DNA from: Lycium barbarum
Lineage: Eukaryota; Streptophyta; Magnoliopsida; Solanales; Solanaceae
Length of the DNA stretch: 64,000 bases
Assembly (NCBI RefSeq): GCF_019175385.1
Contig: NC_083341.1
Coordinates: 67,179,800 to 67,243,799, forward strand
Direction of reading: 5' to 3'
Shown here: piece by piece, positions 21,296 to 31,869 of the stretch
Position numbering within the stretch: position 1 is the first letter of the stretch
Layout of the letters: every line of letters begins with the position of its first letter
Program-made: the position numbers and the translations under genes
Notes under the pieces: generated by a model
Told to the model about the DNA's origin: nothing
The model's database searches: none
What the model saw: the letters and a program-made list of their open reading frames with translations, nothing else

Positions 21296-24200
21296 TGTTA
21301 TATCCCGTATTTTTTAACCTCGGAGCATCTGCTGGGGTGGGGCCCACATACCGAGATTTTTTTTGGAACATCTGAAAAGTCATATGAATCACATATGTAA
21401 AGTTAAACACAACTCATGAAGTACCTTTGGACCAAATCAAAGTGGAAACCCTCCAAACGAATATTTTTAAGAAAACGTTTTCGGGTGACCTGACTTTGGG
21501 GGGCAAAAACTGTATTGTAAGTTTGGAATTTCGAAAATACCTTGAAATAGAAGTTGTAGATAATTGAATTAGCTTTCCATCCATAGGTCGTGGGTTCCCA
21601 GGTGACGTCGGTACAAGGAGATATGAACGTTTTAAGGTCGAAAGGTCAGTGGGCTAGGCCCAACTCGGGACCAACCGAGTTGGCCCAAAAAAATGAAAAA
21701 AAAAATTCAGGCCCAAGTGAGGAGCCATTCGGCCATGGTCCATAAAAAGGATCCAAGCCCATGGAATTAAGTCATGTGGTCAATGAATAAAAGACCACTT
21801 AATCATCCAAATTCCATAGAACTTTCAAGAGAAAGAATAGGAGGAAAAACAAGAGAAAAACAAGAACAAAAAGAGGGCATTTCGGGTTTGGCCATAGAAA
21901 AATCACCCCTCAAAATCTTGCCTCTAAAATTATTTTCTTGTTGAATTCCTACTAAATTAAGTGTCCTCTACAACTTGGTGTAATTGTTTTGGAAGAAGGA
22001 GCACTTATTTCTTCAAGTTGACAACTTGTTCAAGTGAAGAAGTTTGTAGAAAAAGGTAAGAATCAATTCCTTTTTCTTATGTTATGAAGGTTTGTTTATG
22101 TTGTGGTATGTGGAAATGAGTAGAAATTATGGAAATAAGGAAGTTTGCAAAGTGGGTATGTATATATATGTAGCCATGGGTGTATATATGTTGTATACAT
22201 ATATGAGTTGAATTTTATGTTGCATTCTAGTTGTGGTTATGATGGAAATTATATTGGGAATGAAAGTTGAATGAATTTTGGTTGAAGTTGGAATGTAGAT
22301 GATTATGTCACTTTAGAATAATTTTGTGATATTATGGAAATGAAGTTGTTAAGATGTGAATTATGATTATGGTTGATGAATTTGGAAGTTGGAAACTTGT
22401 TATGAAGTTGTATGCCAAAGATTTGATGTTTTGCATAAGTTATGATTTTGGCGGAAGATTGTATATCATGTATATCGAGTGTATATCTTAAGGAAAACGA
22501 TATGAAATGTTTCTAGAACTATATGGTGATGATCATGATGGTTGTTGAATATGAAATTATTGATCTTAGTTGAAAGTTGGGTTGAATTGAAGATTATGTC
22601 AACTTGTGAGAAAAATGACTAGTTGAAGGATATTTGTGTTTTTAATGTTCATTGTTGATATTGTTGTTGTCGTTTGGGTTGTTGTTGATGATTTATAGCC
22701 GAGTTGAATTCTCGGGGTGTCATATGTATAGGGGAAGTGCTGCCGAAATTTCGGTAGCCAAATATGCTTAGAGTTGAAATAATGGCATTAATAATTCACA
22801 ATTGGTAAACTTGACCAATTGCAGTTTTTCGACGAAACGGGAAGTGAGTTTGGAAAGGCTTAAGGAGCGCGAAAGGTATGTAAAGCAAACCCAATTCTTC
22901 CCTTGGCATGCCCCTAGTGTGTTAGGGTCGGATCCGGGCCTCGAAGGACCTCTTGGCCCTCGGAATCCGCAAGACAAAATTTCAGTTTTTCCTTCAGTGG
23001 AATTGAACCATCTTGATACGCTTTTTCTGAAATTATGCAATTTTGCTCTAAATTACTCAGAAACTCATAGAATGTCTGTATAACCTTTTTAGATGATATT
23101 ATATGTTTAGAGGGCACAATTTGAGCCCGCCGCCTTATTTGTTCTGAGGCGGGCCCACTATTTACGGTTTTGCCCCTAATATGCTAAAGCTTCCTTTTTA
23201 AGCGATTTCTGGAGGAAATGTTTTAATTACCCTACTAATCACTTAACGAATATTATTTTAAATATTCTGTTAAATATTATAAATTATTTTGACACTCGGA
23301 ATGACTTCGGGAACGTTATACTTCTGTAATTTATTATGATATCCGGAATACATTTAATATGATTCCGTCCGACTCCAATTGATTTGTTTGTCTTTGCTAC
23401 GCTTCATCGAGTCTTTGAAAACACTTATGATATTTTTAAATTGCATTAGTCTCTCACTACTCCATTCGTGGATGTCCCAATGTTTCCCACACTGAGCCCG
23501 GGCCAGGATATGTTGTCAAGCGTAATTCTTTGCATTGTTCGCCGCGTCCCGATGTGAGGGGGCAGGTATACGCGTACATGGGTCTGTGGAGTATGATGTG
23601 CCATGTCCGCCTATTCTGATCTGATCTGTATGGCCATTTTGATATGACATTATATGATACGGGGCCACGCCCCTTTTTCTGATTCCTCTGTATAGTGGCA
23701 CCAGCGTCGGGAGGGTGGCCACATTCTGTCTGCCGAGTCCCGTGTCAGGGACCGGATATGATATGATATGACATATGTTTCTGTACGCATTCTGTCTGTT
23801 TTGGAAATATGCATTTGACACTCTGGATTCTGTACTCATTTTCTGTAACCATTATGATTTGACTTCTGTGATTCCGCTTTACATATTCAATACATATTTC
23901 GTACTGACCCCCTTTCTTCGGGGGCTGCGTTTTCATGCCGCGCAGGTAATGACGACAGGTTCGCTGATCCACACGTTTAGGATCCTATTTCTGCTATTTT
24001 GGGGCGCTCTCTTCTACAGAGCCCATCTTTTGGTACAGTCTGTCACTGCTATCTGGATATGTACTTTGTTCAGGGTATGACGGGGCCCTGTCCCGTCTTA
24101 TGATTATGATATGTTCTGTAGAGGTCTGTGGATACATCTGTGTGGGTTCTGTACATATGTTTGGGATATTCTGTTCTGTGATGGCCTTATCGGCCTATGT

Positions 24201-24350
24201 GTGCCAAGTCTGCTTTTCTGCTAAATTCTGTAGCGACCACTAATATTATTATTATATTATTATTCTGTTAATATGCTAATTTGGGGTATCGGGTACGTAT
24301 AGGTGCCCAGCTCGGGCACTGGTCGCGGCCCACGGGGTTGGGTCGTGACA
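21296..24350 (+). mobile_element. Solo LTR, A-type (3055 bp)
   Basis: Runs from TGTTATATCCCGT to GGGTCGTGACA without internal region, so it was left by recombination between the two LTRs of a full insertion. Shares the LTR layout of A: donor-like AAAAG|GTAAGA at 22055/22056, palindrome CCGAAATTTCGG at 22743-22754, AATTGCAG at 22824, a 51-nt block, AAAG|GTATGTAA at 22875/22876, a hairpin near 23890-23907 (first C mutated), and GCCGCGCAG|GT at 23945/23946. Confidence 0.95.
22825..22875 (+). other. Candidate 51-nt leader exon in solo LTR
   Basis: Bounded by ...AATTGCAG and GTATGTAAAG. Similar to 13026-13077 (both carry CGACGAAACGGGA or a close variant). The candidate introns would be 22056-22824 and 22876-23945. 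Inferred from splice-site consensus only. Confidence 0.45.
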
Positions 24351-24355
24351 GGATG

Positions 24356-25512
24356 AATGCCCGATAAACCCGGAGGTAAACCCAACTTGTAATCCACCTC
24401 CCCTACATGTTTGAGAATCTCAAACGGACCAATGAATCTCGGGCTAAGCTTGCTCCCTTTTCCAAACCTCATCACACCCTTCATGGGTGAGACCTTCAAT
24501 AGCACTTGCTCCCCTTCCTCAAACTCAAGATCTCGGACCTTACGGTCCGCATGCTCTTTCTGCCTATTCTGCACTGCCAACAGCTTGGCTTGAATCACCT
24601 TCACCTTCTCTAGGAACTCTTTTAAAAGATCAGTGCCCCAAGGCCTCACCTCAAACGCATTGAACCACCCAATAGGAGAGCTACACCTCCTCCCATACAA
24701 TGCCTCGAACGGAGCCATATCAATACTCGAGTGATAGCTATTATTGTAGGAAAATTCGGCTAAGGGCAAGAACCGATCCCAATGCCCACCGAAATCTATC
24801 ACACACGCATGAAGCATATCCTCCAGAACCTGAATAGTCCTCTCAGACTGCCCGTCAGTGTGAGGATGGAAGGCGGTGCTAAGATCTAACCTCGTGCTTA
24901 ACTCCTTATGCAAGCACTCCCAAAACCTAGATGTGAACATGGTGCCCTTGTCGGACACGATGGAGATAGGAACCCCGTGGAGTCTAAGTACATCACGAAT
25001 GTAAACCTTAGCCAGCTTCTCTGCATCAAAAGTTATCTTCACCGAAATAAAGTGGGCAGACTTAGTCAACCTATCAACAATAACCCAGATGGAGTCAAAC
25101 TTCCCTAGCATCTTTGGAAGACTCACTACGAAATCCATGGCCATTCTTTCCCACTTCCATTCTGGAATGGGCATTCTCGGCAATGTACCCCCAGGTTTCT
25201 GATGTTCATACTTCACCTGTTGCCAATTTAGGCACTGCGCAACGAACTCTACAATATTCCGCTTCATCCTAGTCCACCAGTAATGTTGCCTCAAATCACG
25301 ATACACTTAGTGACACCAGGGTGGATAGAATACCTCAAACTATGGGCCTCTGTCAGAATGGTCTTAATCAAGTCGTCCATACGTGACACACACACTAGCC
25401 CTTTGATTCGCAGCACACCCTCCTCATCAATCACGGCCTCCTTCGCCTCACCACGCAACACCTTATCTTTTATTTTACATAGCTTAGCATCTTCGAACTG
25501 CTTAGCCTTAAT
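24356..25512 (-). pseudogene. Integrase of element B
   Basis: The minus strand encodes YRDLRQHYWWTRMK, a degenerate zinc motif (CLNWQQVK, second Cys of the pair replaced by Trp), and a DDE core with MDFVVSLP, SDKGTMF and GQSERTIQVLEDML. The C-terminal module SKLSPRFIGPFEIL follows. The frame then reaches GLSGIHPV and is interrupted by the solo LTR. The upstream linker (25307-25512) contains frame breaks. Confidence 0.9.
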
Positions 25513-26222
25513 CTACTCTAAGAATGATGACCGAGCCTCAACACAAGCCAACACCTTGCCTGTGTTAGAGATATCTAGTCTCATAAAATTGTTAGCCAGA
25601 GTCTGCACCTCTCTAGCCAACTGACGCTCAGAAGAAATTAAACGAGCCAGACTCCCCATACTAGTCGACTTCCGGCTCAATGCATCAGCTACCACATTCG
25701 CCTTACCAGGGTGATACAAAATGGTGATGTCATAGTCCTTCAGCAGTTCCATCCACCTCCACTGTCTAGAGTTCAGATCTTTTTGAGTGAACACATGCTG
25801 CAAACTGCGATGGTCTGTGTACATTTCGCAATGGACACCATACAAGTACTGCCTTCAGATTTTCAATACAAACACCACCGCTACCAACTCTAGATCATGA
25901 GTAGGATAGTTCTTCTCATGCACCTTCAACTGCTGAGAAGCATAAGAAATCACCTTCTTTTCTTACATCAAAACAACACCCAAACCAGAACATGAAACAT
26001 CACAATAAACAACAAAATCCTTGCCCTCAACGGGCAATGCTAGAATTGGTGTGGTAGTCAACAATGTTTTGAGCTTTTGAAAGCTCTCCTCACACTCGTC
26101 AGGCCACTGAAACGGTACCTCCTTCTGAGTCAAACGGGTCGTATGAGAAGCAATAAAAGCAAACCCTTTCACAAACCGATGATAGTAGCTAGCCAGACCC
26201 ACAAAACTACGAATCTCGGTCA
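25513..26222 (-). pseudogene. RNase H domain of element B
   Basis: Two open pieces: FVGLASYYHRFVKGF ... FVVYCDVSCSGLG (25963-26223) and [12 protein letters not shown] ... [16 protein letters not shown] (25513-25845). Together they cover the RT-connection and RNase H. A frame break lies between them. The piece ends at a TAG (25513-25515) where relatives have CAG (LEQIKAKQFED-like). Confidence 0.88.
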
Positions 26223-26791
26223 CTAATGTGGGCCTAGCCCATTCCTTGAATGCCTGAATTTCTGAGGATCCACCATAATACCCTCCTTTGAAATAACATG
26301 CCCCAAGAAAGACACAGAAGACAAACCAAATTCACACTTGGAGAATTTAGCATACAATTCCTTCTCCCGCAACACTCCAAGAGCAATTCTCAAATGTTTC
26401 TCATGCTCTTCCTTACTCCTAGAGTACACCAGGATATCATCAATGAACACTATAATGCATGAGTCCAGGTAGGGCTTACACACACTGTTCATCAAATCCA
26501 TGAACGCGGCTGAGGCATTTGTAAGCCTTAAAGACATAACCAAGAATTCATAGTGCCCATACCTGGTCCGAAAACAGTTTTAGGAACATCCTCTGCCTGA
26601 ATCTTCAACTGATGGTACCTTGACCTCAAATCGATCTTAGAGAACACAGAAGCTCCCTGTAACTGATCAAACAAGTCATCAATACGGGGAATGGGATACT
26701 TGTTTCGAACAGTTACCTTATTCAGCTATCTGTAATCAATACACATACGCACAGACCCATCCTTTTTCTTAACAAACAACACAGGAGCACC
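26223..26791 (-). pseudogene. Reverse transcriptase of element B
   Basis: The catalytic [11 protein letters not shown] box is in the 26223-26543 piece. Upstream, KKDGS, CIDYR-stop-[19 protein letters not shown] and DLRSRYHQ are readable with a TAG at about 26726 and a frameshift near 26560. Motif order matches element A, and it is clearly non-functional. Confidence 0.88.
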
Positions 26792-27409
26792 CTACGGAGA
26801 GGCACTCGGGCGAATAAACCCCTTACTCAGAAGATCTTGCAACTGCTCTTTCAGTTTTCTTAGTTCTGCTGGTGCCATTCTATAAGGTGGAATAGAGATA
26901 GGATGAGTCCTTGGGTCTAAGTCAATCCTGAAGTCAATATCACGATCTGGTGGCATACCAGGCAAGTCCACGGGGAACACATCCGCAAACTCGCGTACCA
27001 CTGGAACCGAATTAAGGGATGGAGTATTTGCACTGGTATCACGGATATGTGCCAGATAAGCTAAACACCCCTCCTTTACCAGATTCCTAGCACGAACAAA
27101 GGATATTACTTTCTTAGGGAGGGGACTAAGGTTACCCTTCCACTCGAGTCTAGGTGTCCCGGGCGTGGCTAGCTTAACAATCTTAGAGTGGCAATCAAGT
27201 ATAGGATAATGCGGGGAGAACCAACTCATACCCAAAATAACGTCGAAGTCTACCATGTCAAAGATCATCAAATCCGCCCATGTATTATACCCCATAAAAG
27301 AAATTGCACACGTACGGCAGACGCTATCCACTACCACAGAATCCCTAACAGGAGTAGACACAAAAATAGGGGTATCAAGAGTATCACACATGATATCCAG
27401 ACCCACAGT
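26792..27409 (-). pseudogene. Protease C-terminal half and start of RT (element B)
   Basis: Encodes VGLDIMCDTLDTPIFVSTPV, then DFDVILGMSWFSPHY (flap-side motif of the protease), EWKGNLSPLP, and on to the RT entry motif [20 protein letters not shown]. It ends at a TAG (26792-26794) where relatives have Trp. The protease active-site triad (D-S/T-G) is absent because rRNA sequence occupies that place. Confidence 0.88.
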
Positions 27410-27591
27410 GATACTGACGTGCAAATCGTTCATCTGACTTGGGTATAGGGGCGGAAGACTAATCGAACCGTCTAGTAGCTGGTTCCCTCTGAATTTTCCC
27501 TCAGGATAGCTGGAGCTCGCGTGCGAGTTCTATCGGGTAAAGCCAATGATTAGAGGCCTCGGGGGTGCAATGCGCTCGACCTATTCTCAAA
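27410..27591 (+). rRNA. 25S rRNA gene fragment (182 bp, non-functional)
   Basis: The plus strand reads GATACTGACGTGCAAATCGT, then CTGACTTGGGTATAGGGGCG, GACTAATCGAACCGTCTAGT, AGCTGGTTCCCTC, CCTCAGGATAGCTGGAGC, CGAGTTCTATCGGGTAAAGC and CTCGACCTATTCTCAAA. I recognise this as the conserved core of plant nuclear 25S rRNA, with scattered mismatches, many C-to-T. It sits antisense inside the element B protease. Recognition is from memory; alignment would settle the exact ends. Confidence 0.92.
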
Positions 27592-28733
27592 TAGAAGCCA
27601 TACAGTCTTAAACGGAGATAATACCTGTGATAACTGCATCGGAAGCCTTAACCTCGGGTCTACTTGGGAAGGTGTACAAATGACCGCGCCCCATGTCGCC
27701 TTCGTACCCCCGCGATTATCGTTACCAGTCTGAGCCCCGCCCCTGCCGGGCTGCTGTCCGCCTCTACCTGCCTGAGAACCGCCTCGGATAGGATGGGTAC
27801 CACCCCTACTCGCGGTGTGGCCGCCTCGCCGTGCCGGTGCGCGATCTTTACCCCCTCAATCTGGTGCATATAGAGCCCGGAGAGCCTGATACTAAGTCCC
27901 TTGCCCACCCTGTCTAAGTCTGAAATGCCATATCTCACCACACTCGAAGCAAGCACGGTCCAGCGTAGGTCGCTGAACAGATACCGATGAAGCAGTGTAG
28001 CCCCCATGTTGATCGGAAGCCTGATAATTTTCCCCTGATGGGCCCCCAACTGACACTTGCATCGCGGACTGAACTGGACACCCTGAATAAACTTTTGCTC
28101 TCTGACCCCTCGAGAAAGAGTTGCTGAACATCCCACCCGTACGACCCTTCTTCTCTACATGCTTCGCCTGACTCTCCTGCCTAATACTCTCAACAATATG
28201 AACGTGCTCCACTATCTCCTGAAATGAAGCCCCAGTGGCTGCAAGCTGAAGAGCCGATAACTGAAGCCCAGTGTTCCACCCCTTCACAAACCATCGTATC
28301 CTCTCCCCCTCAGTGGGCAACAACCGAATAGCATATCGGGATAGGGAGTGGAAACGGTATACACAACAACCGATGAGTTTCCCTGATCAATAGTAGCAAA
28401 CTCATCCTTCCTTCGGTCCCTCAGAGTACGCTAAAATTGGACCCAAGTCAAAGGAGGAAACCCAACTGGCCTACACTCCACATAAGCCCTCCGCCAAAGC
28501 TTGGCATCACCCAAGAACTGGAACGTCAAAAACTCTACCCCGTACTTATCCACGGCCCCCGTTTTATAGAGCCGCTTATGACAGTTGATAATGAACTCAT
28601 ATGCGTCCTTCGATTCAGTACCATAATACACAGGAGGCTTCATTTTCGTGAACCTCCAAAACAGGTCATGTTCCTCACCAGTCATCACTGGCCCTGCAAC
28701 AGGCCACGGGAAGGCCTCAAAACCCGATCTCAA
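27592..28733 (-). pseudogene. gag: gag C-terminal part and start of protease region (element B)
   Basis: The minus strand encodes PPVYYGTESKDAYEFIINCH and FLTFQFLGDAKLWRRAYVEC (capsid-like, 28431-28733), then GERIRWFVKGWNTGLQLS, a basic linker, and one zinc knuckle CFECGEIWHF... near 27966-27920 whose last Cys is lost. It leads toward SDAVITGIISV just before the rRNA fragment. Several frame changes are needed to read it. The upstream boundary is the satellite array. Confidence 0.85.
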
Positions 28734-28734
28734 A

Positions 28735-30928
28735 ATGAAGGTTCTCGGTGTTTAGTCCAAATAAATCGAAAAAGAGGCTACAATGCGTATATGTCCCAGC
28801 CCGTTTGGTGCGGACCGGTGGAATTTCAAGGCAAACAGAGCCGGCCCATCAGATCTCAAAAATGTATGAGCTAATACACACGACGGGTCTAAAAAAGAAG
28901 GTCCTCAGTGTTTAGGCTAAATAAATGAAAAAAGAGGCTACTTCGCGTCCGCGTAAGCAATGCGTATATGTCCCCAGCCCATTTTGTGCGGACCGGTGGA
29001 ATTTCAAGGTAAGCAGAGCCGGCGCATCAGATCTCGAAAATGTATGAGCTCATACACACGACGGGTCTAAAAAAGAAGGGCCTCGGTGTTTAGACCAAAT
29101 AAATGAAAAAAGAGGCTACTGCGCGTTAGCGTAACGAATGTGTATATGTCCGCAGCCCTTTTGGTGCGGACCGGTGGACTATCAAGGCAAATAGAGCCGG
29201 CGCATAAGATCTCGAAAATGTATGAGCTAATACAAATGACGGGTCTCAAAAAGAAGCTACTTCGTGTCCGCGTAAGAAATGCGTATATGTCCCCAGCCCT
29301 TTTGGTACGGACTGGTGAAATTTCAAGGCAAACAGAGCCGACCCATCAGATCTCAAAAATATATGAGCTAATACACACGACAGGTCTCAAAAAGAAGGTC
29401 CTCGGTATTTAGACCAAATAAATGGAAAAAGAGGCTACTGCGTGTCCGCGCAAGCAATGCGTATATGTCCCCAGCCCGTTTGGTGCGGACCGGTGGAATT
29501 TCAAGGCAAACAGATCCGGCGCATTAGATCTCGAAAATGTAAGAGCTCATACACACGATGAGTCTCAAAAAGAAGGTCCTCGTTGTTTAGACCAAATAAA
29601 TGGAAAAAGAGGCTATTGCGTGTCCGCGCAAGCAATGCGTATATGTCCCCAGCCCGTTTGGTGAGGACCGGTAAAATTTCAAGGCAAACAGAGCCGGCAC
29701 ATCAGATCTCAAAAATGTATGAGCTCATACACACGACGGGTCTAAAAAAGAAGGTCCTCGGTCTTTATACAAAATAAATGAAAAAAGAGGCTACTTCGCA
29801 ACCGCGTAAGCAATGCGTATCTGTTCCCAGCCCGTTTGGTGCGGACCGGTGGAATTTCAAGGCAAACAGAGCCGGCCCATCAGATCTCAAAAATGTATGA
29901 GCTAATACACACGACGGGTCTTAAAAAGAAGGTCCTCGGTGTTTAGACCAAATAAATGGAAAAAGAGGCTACTGCGTGTCCGCGCAAGCAATGCGTATAT
30001 GTCCCCAGTCCGTTTGGTGCGGACCGGTGGAATTTCAGGTCAAATAGAGCCAGCACATCAGATCTCGAAAATGTATGAGCTAAGACACACGACGGGTCTA
30101 AAAAGGAAGGTCCTCGGTGTTTAGACCAAATAATTGGGAAATGAGGCTACTGCGTGTCCGCGCAAGCAATGCGTATATGTCCCCAACCTGTTTGGTGTTG
30201 ACCGGTGAAATTTTAAGACAAACAGAGCTGTTGCATCAGATCTCAAAAATGTATGAGCTCATACACACGACGGGTCTAAAAAGGTCCTCGGTGTTTAGAC
30301 CAAATAAATGAAAAAAGAGGCTACTTCGCGTCCGCGTAAGCAATGCGTATATATCCCCAGCCCGTTTGGTGCGGACCGGTGGAGTTTCAGGTCAAACAGA
30401 GCCGGCACATCAGATCTCGAAAATGTATGAGCTCATACACACGACGGGTCTAAAAAAAGTCCTCGGTGTTTAGACCAAATAAATGGAAAAAGAGGCTACT
30501 TCGTGTCCGCGTAAGCAATGCGTATATGTCCCCAGCCCGTTTGGTGCGTACCGGTGGAATTTCAAGGCAAACAGAGCCGACCCATCAGATCTCGAAAATG
30601 TATGAGCTAATACACACGACGGGTCTAAAACAGAAGGTCCTCGTGTTTAAACCAAATAAATGAAAAAAGAGGCTACTTCGCGTCCACTTAAGCAATGCGT
30701 ATATGTCCCCAGCCCATTTTGTGCGGACCGGTGAAATTTCAAGACAAACAGAGCCGACGCATCAGATCTCGAAAATGTATGAGCTAATACACTCGACGGG
30801 TCTAAAAAAGAAGGTCCTCGGTGTTTAGACCAAATAAATGAAAAAAGAGGCTACTTCGCGTCCGCGTAAGCAATGCGTATATGTCCCCAGCCCGTTTGGT
30901 GCGGACCGGTGGAATTTCAAGGCAAACA
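28735..30928 (+). repeat. ~178-bp satellite array, direct part (13 units)
   Basis: Unit landmarks (TTTAG before CCAAATAAATG) start at 28751, 28911, 29089, 29408, 29586, 29764, 29942, 30120, 30294, 30469, 30646 and 30824, with one unit between 29089 and 29408 missing about 37 bases. Most spacings are exactly 178, others 174-177 or 160. Each unit contains CCAGCCCGTTTGGTGCGGAC, CAAGGCAAACAGAGCCGG, AGATCTC and CACGACGGGTCT. Spacing of 178 is not a multiple of three, so frames are not kept between units and the open frames are accidental. Inserted within gag of element B. Confidence 0.95.
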
Positions 30929-31288
30929 TACATTTTCGAGATCTAATGCGCCGACTCTGTTTGCCTTGAAATTCCACCGGTCCGCACCAAACGGGCTGGG
31001 GACAAATACGTATTGCTTACGCGGACCCGAAGTAGCTTCTTTTTCTAATTATTTGGTCTAAACACCGAGGACCTTCTTTTTGAGACTCGTCATGTGTATT
31101 AGCTCATACATTTTCGGGATCTTATGCGCCGGCTCTATTTGCCTTGATATTCCACCGGTCCGCACCAAACGGGCTGGGGACATATACGCATTGGTTACGC
31201 TGACGCGAAGTAGCCTCTTTTTTCATTTATTTGGTCCAAACACCGAGGACCTTCTTTTTTAGACCCGCCGTGTGTATTAGCTCATACA
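30929..31288 (-). repeat. ~178-bp satellite array, inverted part (2 units)
   Basis: After AAGGCAAACA at 30928 the same unit continues in reverse complement (GTTTGCCTTGAAATTCCACC at 30958). Two full inverted units run to TAGCTCATACAT at about 31288, where gag resumes. Most differences from the direct units are point changes. Confidence 0.93.
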
Positions 31289-31656
31289 TCTAAGAGAGAC
31301 GCCACCGTTGCCGTGTGCTGAACCCCCGGAGCCTGTGCTCTATCCGGATCTGGAGCCGCTACCCTTGCGCTCTTACCTGTTGGACCCACTGGTATAGCTC
31401 CAGTCTGTGCTAACCCATGCAACAGATTCAGCACTTATGCCATCGCGTCTGGTACACCCTGGACGGCTGCAGCTCCTGGTGGAACTGGTACTGCTGCTGG
31501 CTGGGCTGGTGCGGCCGCAACGCCCGCTGCCTCGTTAGGGACCACAGGAGGCACGGGGTCAACCACTGGGATGCCACCCCTAGCTGGGGCCGCCCTTCTG
31601 CCAGCTCCTCTACCTCTGCCTCTTCCTCTAGCTACTGCCGCGCGTGTTCTCGCCAT
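31289..31656 (-). pseudogene. gag: gag N-terminus of element B
   Basis: The minus strand starts MARTRAAVARGRGRGRGAGR, followed by a Pro/Ala/Val-rich stretch, typical of Tekay-like gag N-termini. The ATG at 31656 is about 200 bases downstream of the PBS. A stop follows DAMA (near 31435); similar composition continues to 31289, where the satellite array interrupts it. The other part of gag is at 27592-28733. Confidence 0.82.
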
Positions 31657-31853
31657 CTGCGAGAGAATGAAAGATAGTCAGATACCAATTTAAATCAGCA
31701 GATGCCGATTGGAATCAAGTAGCACGAAAGAAGAAAGAAAAGAGAGTTTTCCTAGTGTCCGACAGCCTCTCGAAGATAAGTACAGACTTTTCCATACCGA
31801 TCTACAAGACTCTGCTAGACATGTCCTGGTTCGATGAGTTTGACGAACCTAAA
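31657..31853 (-). other. 5' leader of element B
   Basis: Non-coding leader between the PBS and the gag ATG. Purine/pyrimidine mixed, no feature besides its position. Confidence 0.7.
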
Positions 31854-31865
31854 GCTTTGATACCA
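31854..31865 (-). other. Primer-binding site of element B (tRNA-iMet type)
   Basis: The minus strand reads TGGTATCAAAGC, four bases from the LTR end. The canonical plant initiator-Met PBS is TGGTATCAGAGC, so there is one mismatch. Confidence 0.88.
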
Positions 31866-31869
31866 ACTT

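Larger units (their letters stand above)
21291..24355. repeat. 5-bp target-site duplication GGATG around solo LTR
   Basis: GGATG at 21291-21295 and again at 24351-24355, flanking a TG...CA unit. This is the signature of Ty3/Gypsy integration. Removing the LTR and one copy would leave the integrase codons in phase. Confidence 0.95.
20968..31869 (-). mobile_element. Element B internal region: degenerate Ty3/Gypsy chromovirus
   Basis: On the minus strand: PBS, gag, protease, RT, RNase H, integrase, chromodomain. Without the solo LTR (21296-24355) and the satellite array (about 28735-31288) it is close to 5.3 kb, a normal length for this group. Multiple TAG stops, frameshifts and an rRNA insertion inactivate it. 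Confidence 0.9.

Noticed and set aside
29140..30663. Repeated ~60-residue open frames in the 178-bp array
   Set aside because: Unit length is not divisible by three, frames break at each unit, and the same peptide recurs only because the DNA repeats.
28735..31288. CRISPR-like array
   Set aside because: Units are ~178 bp and similar along their whole length, with no short repeat plus unique spacer pattern; the context is a eukaryotic retrotransposon.
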